Positions 1 to 7,444 of a DNA stretch of 8,208 nt are shown here, in pieces. This DNA is from an uncultured Clostridia bacterium (GTDB lineage: Bacteria > Bacillota > Clostridia > TANB77 > CAG-465): NCBI GenBank assembly GCA_947628575.1, contig CANRAK010000056.1, positions 1 through 8,208 of the forward strand, written 5' to 3'. The notes beneath the pieces are model-generated. The model searched no databases. It was not told where the DNA came from and was given only the letters and a program-made list of their open reading frames with translations. The stretch's first letter is position 1; each line of letters begins with the position of its first letter. Position numbers and translations under genes: made by a program.

Positions 1-449
1 ACTTCAATTTTTGTTAAGTTAAAGGCTTCAACTGTAAACATTAAGTATATTATTACAGTTAAAATAGCTATAAAAAACACAATTTTTAATATTAAAAAAG
101 GATTTCTTTTTCTTTTATTTTGTTTTTTTACATTATTTTGCTTATTTTTTCTATTTTCATTATTGTTATTATTTACTACTTTTTTTCTAGTTATTTGTTC
201 ATCATTTGCATTATATGAGTTATCCATTTCAAGCATATCTAAGTCTACTTCATATACCTTCATGTTACTTTTCTTAGTATTTTTAGTATTATTTGTAGGC
301 TTTTTTGTATTTGGGGTTGTTTTAATGTTATTTTGTCTAACATTTTTATTTACTTTTTTTGCCGAATTCTTAGAAGGACTAACTTTTACTTTTCTTTTTA
401 CATTATTTTTAGACTTAATATTTTTCTTACTTGTCCTACTATTTTTCAC
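1..449 (-). CDS. Cell division protein DivIB/FtsQ, N-terminal part (partial)
   Basis: From a GTG start, 149 codons run to the window edge without a stop; the C-terminus lies outside. Residues 1-116 are a cytoplasmic tail very rich in Lys and Asn (KNIKSKNNVKRKVKV, NNNNNENRKNKQNN). A single membrane segment follows at about 117-137 (FLILKIVFFIAILTVIIY). After it, VEAFNLTKIEV looks like the start of a POTRA domain, as in FtsQ/DivIB. By family knowledge, the outer POTRA and beta domains bind FtsL and DivIC/FtsB at the septum; these are not visible here. Place directly after murG is the usual one for divIB/ftsQ. The 116-residue tail is much longer than the roughly 30-residue tail of B. subtilis DivIB. 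Part of it could be missing if translation starts at Met63, though that lacks the strong ribosome binding site. The plus-strand open frame at 163-504 is its shadow. Confidence 0.83.
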   Translation of the reverse strand, partial: MKNSRTSKKNIKSKNNVKRKVKVSPSKNSAKKVNKNVRQNNIKTTPNTKKPTNNTKNTKKSNMKVYEVDLDMLEMDNSYNANDEQITRKKVVNNNNNENRKNKQNNVKKQNKRKRNPFLILKIVFFIAILTVIIYLMFTVEAFNLTKIE

Positions 450-451
450 AA

Positions 452-459
452 CCTCACCT
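452..459 (-). promoter_or_regulatory. Ribosome binding site for the GTG start of the divIB/ftsQ gene, overlapping the murG stop
   Basis: AGGTGAGG on the minus strand shares two bases with the murG TAG stop (458-460). The AGGTGA core lies 4 bases before the GTG at 447-449. The TTG one base out of frame with it is followed by TGA and is not a usable start. The next in-frame ATG is at codon 63 and I see no comparable reason to choose it. Confidence 0.8.
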
Positions 460-1576
460 ACTTTGTTTTTATACAATCATATATCTTTTCTTCAACATTT
501 TTAACAATAACTTTCGAAGCATTATTTTCCATTTTTAATAAATAATCCAAATCGCTAACTATACTATTTATTGTATTTATTAGAGTTTCTTCAGTTAAAT
601 CTTTTTGTTCAATTATCTTACCTGCTCCAACATCTTCTAATACTTTAGCATTAAAAAACTGATGATTTTCAGCAGCAGTTGGTAATGGTATTAAAATAGC
701 TGCTTTATGTGCAAGAGCTAATTCACTAATAGTCATAGCACCTGCTCTTGTAATACATAAATCTGCTATTTTATACATCTCATCCATATTAAATATGAAT
801 TTTTCTAATCTAATTATATCATCTAAGCTTTTTCCTAGCTCTTTTTCAGCCTCTTGCTTTAGCATTGATACTTCATCAAAATTCTTATCTCCTGTAACAA
901 GTATAAAGTATAACTTGCTTGGTGTATATTTTTTTATCATGGACATTATAACTTCATTTATTCTTTTTGCCCCTTGACTTCCACAAGTTACAAGTACAAT
1001 CTTTTTATTTATATTTTCTAAATTTAACTTTTCTAAGCATTTATTTTTATCTAATTTTTTTATATCTTCTTCACTAAATTTTGCAGGTGTGCCTGTATAT
1101 ACAACGTTTGCTTTTTTATTTAATCTTTCTTTAGCATCTTCAAAACCAACCATTACACATTTTGCATCTTTTGCTAGTAGTTTTACTGAAACACCAGGAA
1201 AAGCATTACTTTCATGTAAAATATATGGTATTTTTAGCTTTTTTGCAGCTTTCATAACAGGTCCACATATATATCCACCTGTTCCAATAACAATATCTGG
1301 TTTAAATTCATTTAATATTTTTTTAGCATCAAATATTCCTTTATATGCGTTAATCAGTGCAGTTATATTCTTAAGTGTAAGCTCTCTTAAAATCTTACCT
1401 GTTCTAATATGTTTTATCTCATATCCAGAATTAGTAACCATTTTATTTTCCAAGCCTGTTTCTGTACCAATAAATAGTACAGCACTATCTTTTTCTTTAT
1501 TTACTATCATATTTGCCATCGCTATTGCTGGATTTATATGTCCACCTGTTCCCGCACACGCAAAAACTACTCTCAA
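458..1576 (-). CDS. murG: UDP-GlcNAc:lipid I N-acetylglucosaminyltransferase MurG
   Basis: This 372-residue GT-B glycosyltransferase acts at the inner membrane face and adds GlcNAc from UDP-GlcNAc to lipid I, giving lipid II. The N-terminal acceptor domain has the glycine loop GTGGHINPA (9-17), GTGGYICGP (98-106) and HESNAFPG (121-128). The C-terminal donor domain has GSQGAKRIN (199-207), RAGAMTISE (277-285) and PLPTAAENHQFFNA (297-310), the nucleotide-sugar binding residues. The usual TGNP motif reads TGTP here (161-164). Length is normal for the family. The start codon is TTG, with an in-frame TAA directly upstream. The gap to the ftsW stop is 18 bases. Its TAG stop overlaps the ribosome binding site of the next gene, so the two are probably translationally coupled (inference). 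Confidence 0.96.
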   Translation of the reverse strand: MRVVFACAGTGGHINPAIAMANMIVNKEKDSAVLFIGTETGLENKMVTNSGYEIKHIRTGKILRELTLKNITALINAYKGIFDAKKILNEFKPDIVIGTGGYICGPVMKAAKKLKIPYILHESNAFPGVSVKLLAKDAKCVMVGFEDAKERLNKKANVVYTGTPAKFSEEDIKKLDKNKCLEKLNLENINKKIVLVTCGSQGAKRINEVIMSMIKKYTPSKLYFILVTGDKNFDEVSMLKQEAEKELGKSLDDIIRLEKFIFNMDEMYKIADLCITRAGAMTISELALAHKAAILIPLPTAAENHQFFNAKVLEDVGAGKIIEQKDLTEETLINTINSIVSDLDYLLKMENNASKVIVKNVEEKIYDCIKTK

Positions 1577-1584
1577 TTAATATT

Positions 1585-1591
1585 CCCCTTT
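1585..1591 (-). promoter_or_regulatory. Ribosome binding site for the TTG start of murG
   Basis: AAAGGGG on the minus strand lies 8 bases before the TTG at 1574-1576. A TAA is in frame immediately before the TTG, so no longer reading is possible. The conserved MurG N-terminus (RVVFACAGTGGH) begins right after it, so this TTG is almost forced as the start. Both the start codon and the ribosome binding site are weaker than those of murE and mraY. Confidence 0.75.
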
Positions 1592-1594
1592 CTC

Positions 1595-2728
1595 TTATTC
1601 TTTAGTCTTATTACAGTTTTTAGATATATTTAAAATTATACCCATTGAGCATAAATTAATAAACAAAGATGTACCACCATAGCTAAAGAATGGTAATGGC
1701 ATACCTGTAACTGGCATTGAACATGTTACAACTGCCACATTTACTAACATTTGTATAGCAAATATACTTGTTATACCTGCTGCAATTAAAGACCCATAAA
1801 AATCTTTACATGTCATAGCAATTTTATACCCTTTATATATAAAGAATATAAAAAGACCTAAGACTATACTTGTTCCTACAAATCCTAATTCTTCGCCAAG
1901 TATAGAAAATATAAAGTCATTTTGTGCCTCAGGAAGCCATAAATATTTTTGTCTACTTTGACCTAAACCTCTTCCTAATAGTCCACCTGAACCTATGGCA
2001 TAAAGACTTTGAGCTGCTTGCCAGTTTCCATCTTTTAAATCTTCCTCAGGATTCATAAAAGAAAATATTCTTTGCATTCTAAAATCTTCTGCAAGTACAA
2101 ATGCTGCTGCAACCATACCAATTATTAAGACACCTGAAAGTATTGTTCTAACTTTAAGTTTTATTCCACTAGTAAAAATTACAGATACCGCAGCTACTAT
2201 AAGTACCAACATACCACTCATGTGCTTTTGTAAGTACATAAGTAAAATAACTATTAAAAGCATAATAGTTGGGACAATATATCCCTTTAATGTATTAAGT
2301 TTCTTTATATTTCTAGATAAATAAGTAGCAATAGCAATTACAAGTACTGGTTTCATTATTTCTGATGGCTGAAACTGAAAAGATTCTCCAAGTCCTAACC
2401 ATCTTTTAGCACCATTTCTTGTTACACCAAAAGGAGTAACAACTAAAAGCAATAATATAGATGCAATTATGAAGGCTAGATAAGCCCATTTTTTATACTT
2501 TTTATAGTCTATTCTAGATATTACTATCATAGTAATAACGCCTACAACTGCATATATTAATTGCCTAATAAATAGGAAATTGCTATCACCATAATATATG
2601 AGTGCATGATATGAACTAGCAGATGCAACCATTACAAGTCCTATACATAATAGGGTTATTGTAATTACAAACATTCCAAAGTCCATACTTCCACTCGATT
2701 TTTTCACATTATCAACTTCTCTTTTCAT
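1595..2728 (-). CDS. ftsW: Peptidoglycan glycosyltransferase FtsW/SpoVE (SEDS family)
   Basis: This 377-residue multi-pass membrane protein belongs to the SEDS family (FtsW/RodA/SpoVE), which polymerises lipid II into glycan strands with a partner class B PBP. Visible signatures are RWLGLGESFQFQPSEIMK (109-126), SGGLLGRGLGQSRQKYLWLPEAQNDFIF (247-274) and MPLPFFSYGGTSL (343-355). Asp271 in PEAQNDFIF aligns by motif with the catalytic Asp known from FtsW and RodA. The loop usually reading Q-P-D-L-G-T is Q-K-H-M-S-G here (167-172). An ATG start has GAGG 6 bases upstream (2735-2738); the gap to mraY is 18 bases. The place between mraY and murG fits spoVE or ftsW, which cannot be separated by sequence alone. 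The mate is probably the class B PBP encoded upstream. murD, often found just before this gene, is missing. Confidence 0.94.
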   Translation of the reverse strand: MKREVDNVKKSSGSMDFGMFVITITLLCIGLVMVASASSYHALIYYGDSNFLFIRQLIYAVVGVITMIVISRIDYKKYKKWAYLAFIIASILLLLVVTPFGVTRNGAKRWLGLGESFQFQPSEIMKPVLVIAIATYLSRNIKKLNTLKGYIVPTIMLLIVILLMYLQKHMSGMLVLIVAAVSVIFTSGIKLKVRTILSGVLIIGMVAAAFVLAEDFRMQRIFSFMNPEEDLKDGNWQAAQSLYAIGSGGLLGRGLGQSRQKYLWLPEAQNDFIFSILGEELGFVGTSIVLGLFIFFIYKGYKIAMTCKDFYGSLIAAGITSIFAIQMLVNVAVVTCSMPVTGMPLPFFSYGGTSLFINLCSMGIILNISKNCNKTKE

Positions 2729-2746
2729 TAAAAACCTCGATTATAT

Positions 2747-3700
2747 TTAGATAAAGTATGCTACTAAACAGCATGCTATTGTTACAGCCCAAAATATTAA
2801 TACAACTGTTGTTTCTTTATAACCACTTAATTCTAAATGATGGTGAAAAGGAGCCATCTTAAATAATCTCTTTCCATTTGTTGCTTTAAAGTATATAACT
2901 TGCAATATAACAGATATAGTATCAACAATACATACAAATGCTAAAACAGCAAGATATAATGGCATTTTAGTAATTAAAGCAACTATTGCTACTGCACCAC
3001 CTAGCGCAAGTGAGCCTGTATCTCCTAAAAATACTTTAGCTGGATGCATATTAAATAGCAAAAAGCCTATGCAACTTCCAACAGTACTAGCTGAAAATAT
3101 AACCATTTCAGTATTATTTTGTTTAAGAGATATTATAGTAAAGAAAGTCATTATTATAGCTACTACTCCTGTTGCGAGTCCATCTAATCCATCAGTTAAA
3201 TTAACTGCATTTGTTGTTGCAAGTAATATAAATACTGCAAATAATATAAATAGTGGTATTCCTAAAGAAATTGGTTGATTAAATATTGGTATTATAATTG
3301 TTGTACCAAAATCAAAAACAAATAGATACAATCCCACTATTACTGCTGTAACTATAAATAGTCCTAACATTTTCATTTTTGGTGACATACCTTCTGGATT
3401 TTTTAATATTAGCTTTTTAAAGTCATCCATAAATCCAATTGCACCATATCCTAAAAGAGCTATTATAGCTAGTAGTAATGGTGGATATGTCTTTATATAA
3501 AATAATAATATTACTGTTACAACTAAAATTATAACAATTCCTCCCATAATAGGAGTACCATTTTTTTGAAGATGAGATTGTGGTCCATCTTCTCTAACTA
3601 CTTGCCCAATTTTTTTCTTTTTTAATATTGGAACAACGATAAATCCTAATACTATCGTTGCTATAAATGACACAAATAATAAAGTCGTTTGTATGTTCAT
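2747..3700 (-). CDS. mraY: Phospho-N-acetylmuramoyl-pentapeptide transferase MraY
   Basis: This 317-residue multi-pass membrane enzyme transfers phospho-MurNAc-pentapeptide from UDP to undecaprenyl phosphate, making lipid I on the inner face of the membrane. Family signatures are all present: REDGPQSHLQKNGTPIMGG (36-54), MDDFKK with the Asp pair 92/93, NAVNLTDGLDGLATG (164-178), HPAKVFLGDTGSLALGG (219-235) and APFHHHLELSG (283-293), the His-rich loop near the active site. About ten hydrophobic segments separate these loops, as expected for the family. The ATG has AAGGAG 5 bases upstream (3706-3711). The gap to the murE stop is 13 bases, and the ribosome binding site sits close to that stop, so the two genes are probably transcribed and translated together. 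No motif residue appears lost. Confidence 0.97.
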   Translation of the reverse strand: MNIQTTLLFVSFIATIVLGFIVVPILKKKKIGQVVREDGPQSHLQKNGTPIMGGIVIILVVTVILLFYIKTYPPLLLAIIALLGYGAIGFMDDFKKLILKNPEGMSPKMKMLGLFIVTAVIVGLYLFVFDFGTTIIIPIFNQPISLGIPLFILFAVFILLATTNAVNLTDGLDGLATGVVAIIMTFFTIISLKQNNTEMVIFSASTVGSCIGFLLFNMHPAKVFLGDTGSLALGGAVAIVALITKMPLYLAVLAFVCIVDTISVILQVIYFKATNGKRLFKMAPFHHHLELSGYKETTVVLIFWAVTIACCLVAYFI

Positions 3701-3713
3701 ATTTTCTCCTTGT

Positions 3714-5180
3714 TTACTGAATATTTTTATCTGGCATTTCTTCTGCTAATTTTCTAACTACTTCTCTATCATCAAAATGAATTTTCTTATTATTTTTAAC
3801 TTCTTGATATGTTTCATGACCTTTACCAGCTATTATAATTACATCACTTTTCCAAGCAATACGCATAGCAAATTTTATTGCTTGACGTCTATTTTCTATT
3901 GCTTTATATAATCCTCTAGTTTGTTTCATACCAGATTCAATATCTTTTATTATATCTTCTGGCTTTTCATTTCTAGGATTATCTGATGTTATAACAGTAA
4001 AATCTGCAAGTCTTCCTGCAATTTCACCCATCATAGCCCTTTTTTCCTTATCTCTATTACCACCACATCCAAATACACAAATAATTCTTCCTTTTGTATA
4101 TTTTTTAGCAGATGATAATATAGCTTCAAGGCTTGCTGGTGTATGAGCATAATCTATTATAACAGTAAATGTCTTATTTATATCTAAAACTTCATTTCTT
4201 CCTGGAACTCTAAGTGCTGAAAAAGCCGCAATTATTGAGTCCATTTGTGCTCCAAATAGACTACATACACCAACAGCTGCAAGTGCATTATATACTGTAA
4301 ATCTTCCAGGTATATTTATTCTTATTGTTTCTAATATCTTATTTACATACATTTTGAATTCAACATAAGAAGGATTAACTCTTACATCAGTAGCAGTTAA
4401 ATCTACTGCATTGTCTAAGCCATAAGTTGCAATTTTTGTATCGATCATTTTAATAAGCTTTGGTGCATATATATCATCACCATTTATAATTGCAAAGTCT
4501 GACATTTTAAATAATTTAGCTTTTGCAGCCAAATAGTTATCCATTGTTTCATGAAAATCTAAATGATCTTCAGATAGATTAGTAAATACACTTACTATAA
4601 ATTTTATCCCATATACTCTATTTAATTCTAAAGCATGAGAAGATACTTCCATAACAACATATTCCATTCCTGCATCTACCATTCTTGCAAGTAAAGCTTG
4701 TAAGTCTAATGACTCAGGAGATGTTCTAGTTGCCTCTTCTGTTACTGTACCATAAGTATTACAAATAGTACCAATCATTCCTATTTTTTTGGAAGTAGTA
4801 AGCATTATATCTCTAATCATATATGCAGTTGTAGTTTTTCCTTTAGTTCCTGTTACACCTATAATTTTAAGTTTTCTAGCAGGATTGCCATAATATGTAG
4901 CTGCCATAACAGCTAATGCAATTCTTGAATCTTCCACCTGTATATATGTTATATCTTCTTTTTTATCTTCTAAATCTTCTTGACAAACAATTGCAATAGC
5001 ACCTTTATCTATTGCCTCTTGTATGTATTTTTTTCCATCTTCTTTATATCCGTTTATTGCAACAAATATGTCGTTTTTATCTATCTTTTTTGAATCGTAT
5101 TCTATTTTATTAATCTCTTTATCTGTTTGACCACTAACTTTAACATTTGTTAAATTTTCTAATAAATATTGTAAAAGCAT
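3714..5180 (-). CDS. murE: UDP-N-acetylmuramoyl-tripeptide synthetase MurE (meso-diaminopimelate type)
   Basis: This 488-residue cytoplasmic ATP-dependent ligase adds the third amino acid to UDP-MurNAc-L-Ala-D-Glu. It shows the three Mur ligase domains. An N-terminal UDP-binding domain is followed by the ATP-binding domain, with P-loop GVTGTKGKTTT (108-118), EVSSHAL (178-184) and NLSEDHLDFH (201-210). Lys220 in YLAAKAKLF is the expected carbamylated lysine. The C-terminal domain has DYAHTPASLE (343-352), GCGGNRDKEKR (371-381), DNPR (400-403) and GKGHETYQ (452-459). DNPR is the known signature of enzymes that add meso-diaminopimelate; lysine-adding enzymes differ there. The length is normal. 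The ATG has GGAGG 6 bases upstream (5187-5191), and a predicted promoter lies just before it. The next gene downstream is mraY, without murF between them. Confidence 0.96.
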   Translation of the reverse strand: MLLQYLLENLTNVKVSGQTDKEINKIEYDSKKIDKNDIFVAINGYKEDGKKYIQEAIDKGAIAIVCQEDLEDKKEDITYIQVEDSRIALAVMAATYYGNPARKLKIIGVTGTKGKTTTAYMIRDIMLTTSKKIGMIGTICNTYGTVTEEATRTSPESLDLQALLARMVDAGMEYVVMEVSSHALELNRVYGIKFIVSVFTNLSEDHLDFHETMDNYLAAKAKLFKMSDFAIINGDDIYAPKLIKMIDTKIATYGLDNAVDLTATDVRVNPSYVEFKMYVNKILETIRINIPGRFTVYNALAAVGVCSLFGAQMDSIIAAFSALRVPGRNEVLDINKTFTVIIDYAHTPASLEAILSSAKKYTKGRIICVFGCGGNRDKEKRAMMGEIAGRLADFTVITSDNPRNEKPEDIIKDIESGMKQTRGLYKAIENRRQAIKFAMRIAWKSDVIIIAGKGHETYQEVKNNKKIHFDDREVVRKLAEEMPDKNIQ

Positions 5181-5205
5181 AATAAGCCTCCATTCTGATT
5201 AAAAT

Positions 5206-5234
5206 ATTATATCACATCTATTCTTTTGTTGCAA
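5206..5234 (-). promoter_or_regulatory. Predicted sigma-A promoter with extended -10, upstream of murE
   Basis: On the minus strand, TTGCAA (5229-5234) is followed by a 17-base spacer and a perfect TATAAT (5206-5211). TG at the -15/-14 positions makes an extended -10 (TGATATAAT). Transcription would start near 5199-5200, giving a leader of about 20 bases that includes the murE ribosome binding site GGAGG. It lies in the 58-base gap after the PBP stop codon. It could drive murE, mraY, ftsW, murG and divIB independently of the upstream genes. This is a motif-based prediction; four of six -35 bases match TTGACA. Confidence 0.75.
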
Positions 5235-5238
5235 TATC

Positions 5239-7419
5239 TTATGGTAACTCGCTCAAATCGTCTACACATTTTATTGTAACAATTGAACCTTTTTCAATTT
5301 CCTCATACGGTGTAACATCTTGAGTAAGTACATATCCTGTTCCTTCTACTCTTACATTAAGCCCAGCATTTCTAAATGTTTGTCTTGCAACTTCACTACT
5401 CATATTTCTTACATCAGGTACAGCGACTTTTTGAGACTCTTCTCCTTCTTTATATACCATTATTAATGAGCCTGGTTCAAGAGATGCTCCATATTTAGGT
5501 ACTTGTTTAACAATTGTAGCATCATCTGAAAAATCAGAAACTGTCATAAGCTCAAATCCATTTTCACTTGCAGTACTTTTTGCTTGTGCAAAATTTACCT
5601 CTGTAATTTTTGGTACTACTACTTCATTATTTTCTGTCTCATTTACAGTATAGTCTGTTTGTACATCCATATACTTTAGTACTTCATCCACTATTGAAGC
5701 AACAATAGGGCCACAAATTGTAGCACCACCATGTCCTGATGGTCCAACAGGGTCATATAAATTCATTACTACAACTATTTCAGGATTACTTGCAGGTGCT
5801 ATTCCTACAAATCCTGCTAAATATTTTGTATTATCTCCTCTACCATTTTCACCTGTTGCTGTTTTTCCTGCTATTTGATAATCTGATATTTTAGCAGATT
5901 TTGCAGTACCATAATTTACTGTATCTACTAATGCACTCATAATATCTGATGCAGTTTGCTCAGACATTATTTGCTTTAACACTTTAGACTCAATTTGCTC
6001 ATCGTAGTTTCCAGCTCCACTTTTAATTTCTCTTACTATGTATGGTCTAACTAAATATCCTCCATTAGATACAGCACAATAATTAACTGCAGTTTGTAAT
6101 GTAGTTATCTGTATAGTTTGACCAAAAGAAGATGTAGCAAGGTCTACTTCTGTCATAGTATCCTCATTGTGCATTATACCAGTAGCCTCACCAGGCAAAT
6201 CAATACCTGTTTTAGAATCTAGGTTAAATGCTTTAATATATTTCATAAATGCAGCTATTCCCATTCTTTGTGAAACTTGCATAAATACAGGGTTACAAGA
6301 ATTCATAATACCTTCTCTTAAAGATTCTTGACCATGTGGATTATAATATCTCCAACATTTAATATCCCAAGTACCAATTTTCATTGTACCTGAACAATAA
6401 AATGTTTTATCATCTATATTTACTATATTTTCTTCTAGAGCTCCAACAGCTGTTACTAGTTTAAATGTTGAACCTGGCTCTTGTGTATCTGATATTGCTT
6501 TATTTCTCCACATTTGATTTAGCGCTTCACTTTTTTGTGTAGACTCCATATTATCCCAATTAGCCTTTAATTCCTCTGTATTTGGTGTAAAAGGATCATT
6601 TGCATTAAATGTAGGGTAATTTGCCATAGCAAGTACTTCTCCAGTTGATGGACGCATTATTACTATACTTCCATACTCTGCTATGTTTTCTTCTACTGCT
6701 TTAGATAAATACTTTTCTACTATTGACTGTATTGTAGCATCAACAGTAAGGACAATATCTTTTCCATTTTCTGCTGCTATGTATTGTTCTTGTGTAAATG
6801 GTGTTTCTCTACCGCCACCATCAAAACTTGCTACAATTTTTCCTGGCTTACCAGATAAATCGCTATCATAATATGCTTCTACTCCTGCAAGCCCCTGGTT
6901 ATCTGTTCCAACAAATCCAAGTACATGAGATAGTAATGTATCATACGGATATACTCTTAGCATATCTTCATCTACACTTATCCCTGTTATATCATTTTCC
7001 TCAATATATTCTAGCACTTTTTTTGCTTTTTCTTGCCCTACTTTACTTGCAATAGTAACACTTGAAACGTTCTTTTTTAAATTAGATAAAATTTTCTCTT
7101 TATCTTCTTCTAATATTTGTGCTAAATTATTAGCTATATCTTCTTTCTTATCTTTAGGAACACTATTAGGCACTGCTGTAACAATATTAGTAGATATACT
7201 TTGAGCTAATACTCTTTCTCCAGTTGTATCATATATAGTACCTCTTTTAGGTTCTACACTTTTACTTCTTGTTTGCTGTGAATATGCTCTTTGTGAGTAA
7301 TATTCTGCTTTTACAACTTGGATATATGTTAATCTAGCAAATAATAATACAGCTGCAATGATACATACACACATCATTACTCTTGCTCTTTTTTTAGTAT
7401 TGATACTTACATATGACAC
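5239..7419 (-). CDS. Class B penicillin-binding protein, SpoVD/FtsI/PBP2B group, with two PASTA repeats
   Basis: From the GTG start this is a 726-residue DD-transpeptidase that cross-links peptidoglycan, anchored by one N-terminal membrane segment (about 14-32). The outer part begins with a PBP dimerisation domain (RGTIYD from residue 59). The transpeptidase domain follows: STFK at 317-320 (Ser317 nucleophile, Lys320), SCN at 374-376 and KTA at 519-521. The third motif is normally KTG, so Gly is replaced by Ala. Two PASTA-like repeats lie at about 600-658 and 665-720, opening with VVVPKI and VAVPDV. The place after ftsL and before murE is where spoVD and pbpB lie in Bacillota. B. subtilis SpoVD has one PASTA repeat and PBP2B has two, so I cannot decide between a sporulation cortex enzyme and the vegetative septal PBP; the single copy here may be the divisome enzyme. 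The partner glycosyltransferase is probably the FtsW encoded downstream. Confidence 0.93.
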   Translation of the reverse strand: MSYVSINTKKRARVMMCVCIIAAVLLFARLTYIQVVKAEYYSQRAYSQQTRSKSVEPKRGTIYDTTGERVLAQSISTNIVTAVPNSVPKDKKEDIANNLAQILEEDKEKILSNLKKNVSSVTIASKVGQEKAKKVLEYIEENDITGISVDEDMLRVYPYDTLLSHVLGFVGTDNQGLAGVEAYYDSDLSGKPGKIVASFDGGGRETPFTQEQYIAAENGKDIVLTVDATIQSIVEKYLSKAVEENIAEYGSIVIMRPSTGEVLAMANYPTFNANDPFTPNTEELKANWDNMESTQKSEALNQMWRNKAISDTQEPGSTFKLVTAVGALEENIVNIDDKTFYCSGTMKIGTWDIKCWRYYNPHGQESLREGIMNSCNPVFMQVSQRMGIAAFMKYIKAFNLDSKTGIDLPGEATGIMHNEDTMTEVDLATSSFGQTIQITTLQTAVNYCAVSNGGYLVRPYIVREIKSGAGNYDEQIESKVLKQIMSEQTASDIMSALVDTVNYGTAKSAKISDYQIAGKTATGENGRGDNTKYLAGFVGIAPASNPEIVVVMNLYDPVGPSGHGGATICGPIVASIVDEVLKYMDVQTDYTVNETENNEVVVPKITEVNFAQAKSTASENGFELMTVSDFSDDATIVKQVPKYGASLEPGSLIMVYKEGEESQKVAVPDVRNMSSEVARQTFRNAGLNVRVEGTGYVLTQDVTPYEEIEKGSIVTIKCVDDLSELP

Positions 7420-7424
7420 AAAAC

Positions 7425-7432
7425 TCACCTCT
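7425..7432 (-). promoter_or_regulatory. Ribosome binding site that fixes the PBP start at GTG 7419
   Basis: AGAGGTGA on the minus strand sits 5 bases before a GTG at 7417-7419. The longer in-frame reading would start at a TTG (7456-7458). That TTG lies inside the left arm of the inverted repeat and would put the strong ribosome binding site inside the coding region. The GTG start also gives a normal short cytoplasmic N-terminus (SYVSINTKKRARV) before the membrane anchor. Confidence 0.88.
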
Positions 7433-7444
7433 TTTCCTATCAAT

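Noticed and set aside
163..504. Plus-strand open frame of 113 codons, very rich in Phe and Leu
   Set aside because: It is antisense to the Lys/Asn-rich DivIB tail; AAA/AAT codons read backwards give Phe and Ile. It has no ribosome binding site and no recognisable domain, and it runs into murG.
1089..1580. Plus-strand open frame of 163 codons opposite murG
   Set aside because: It is an antisense shadow of a well-supported gene, with no family signature and no supported start.
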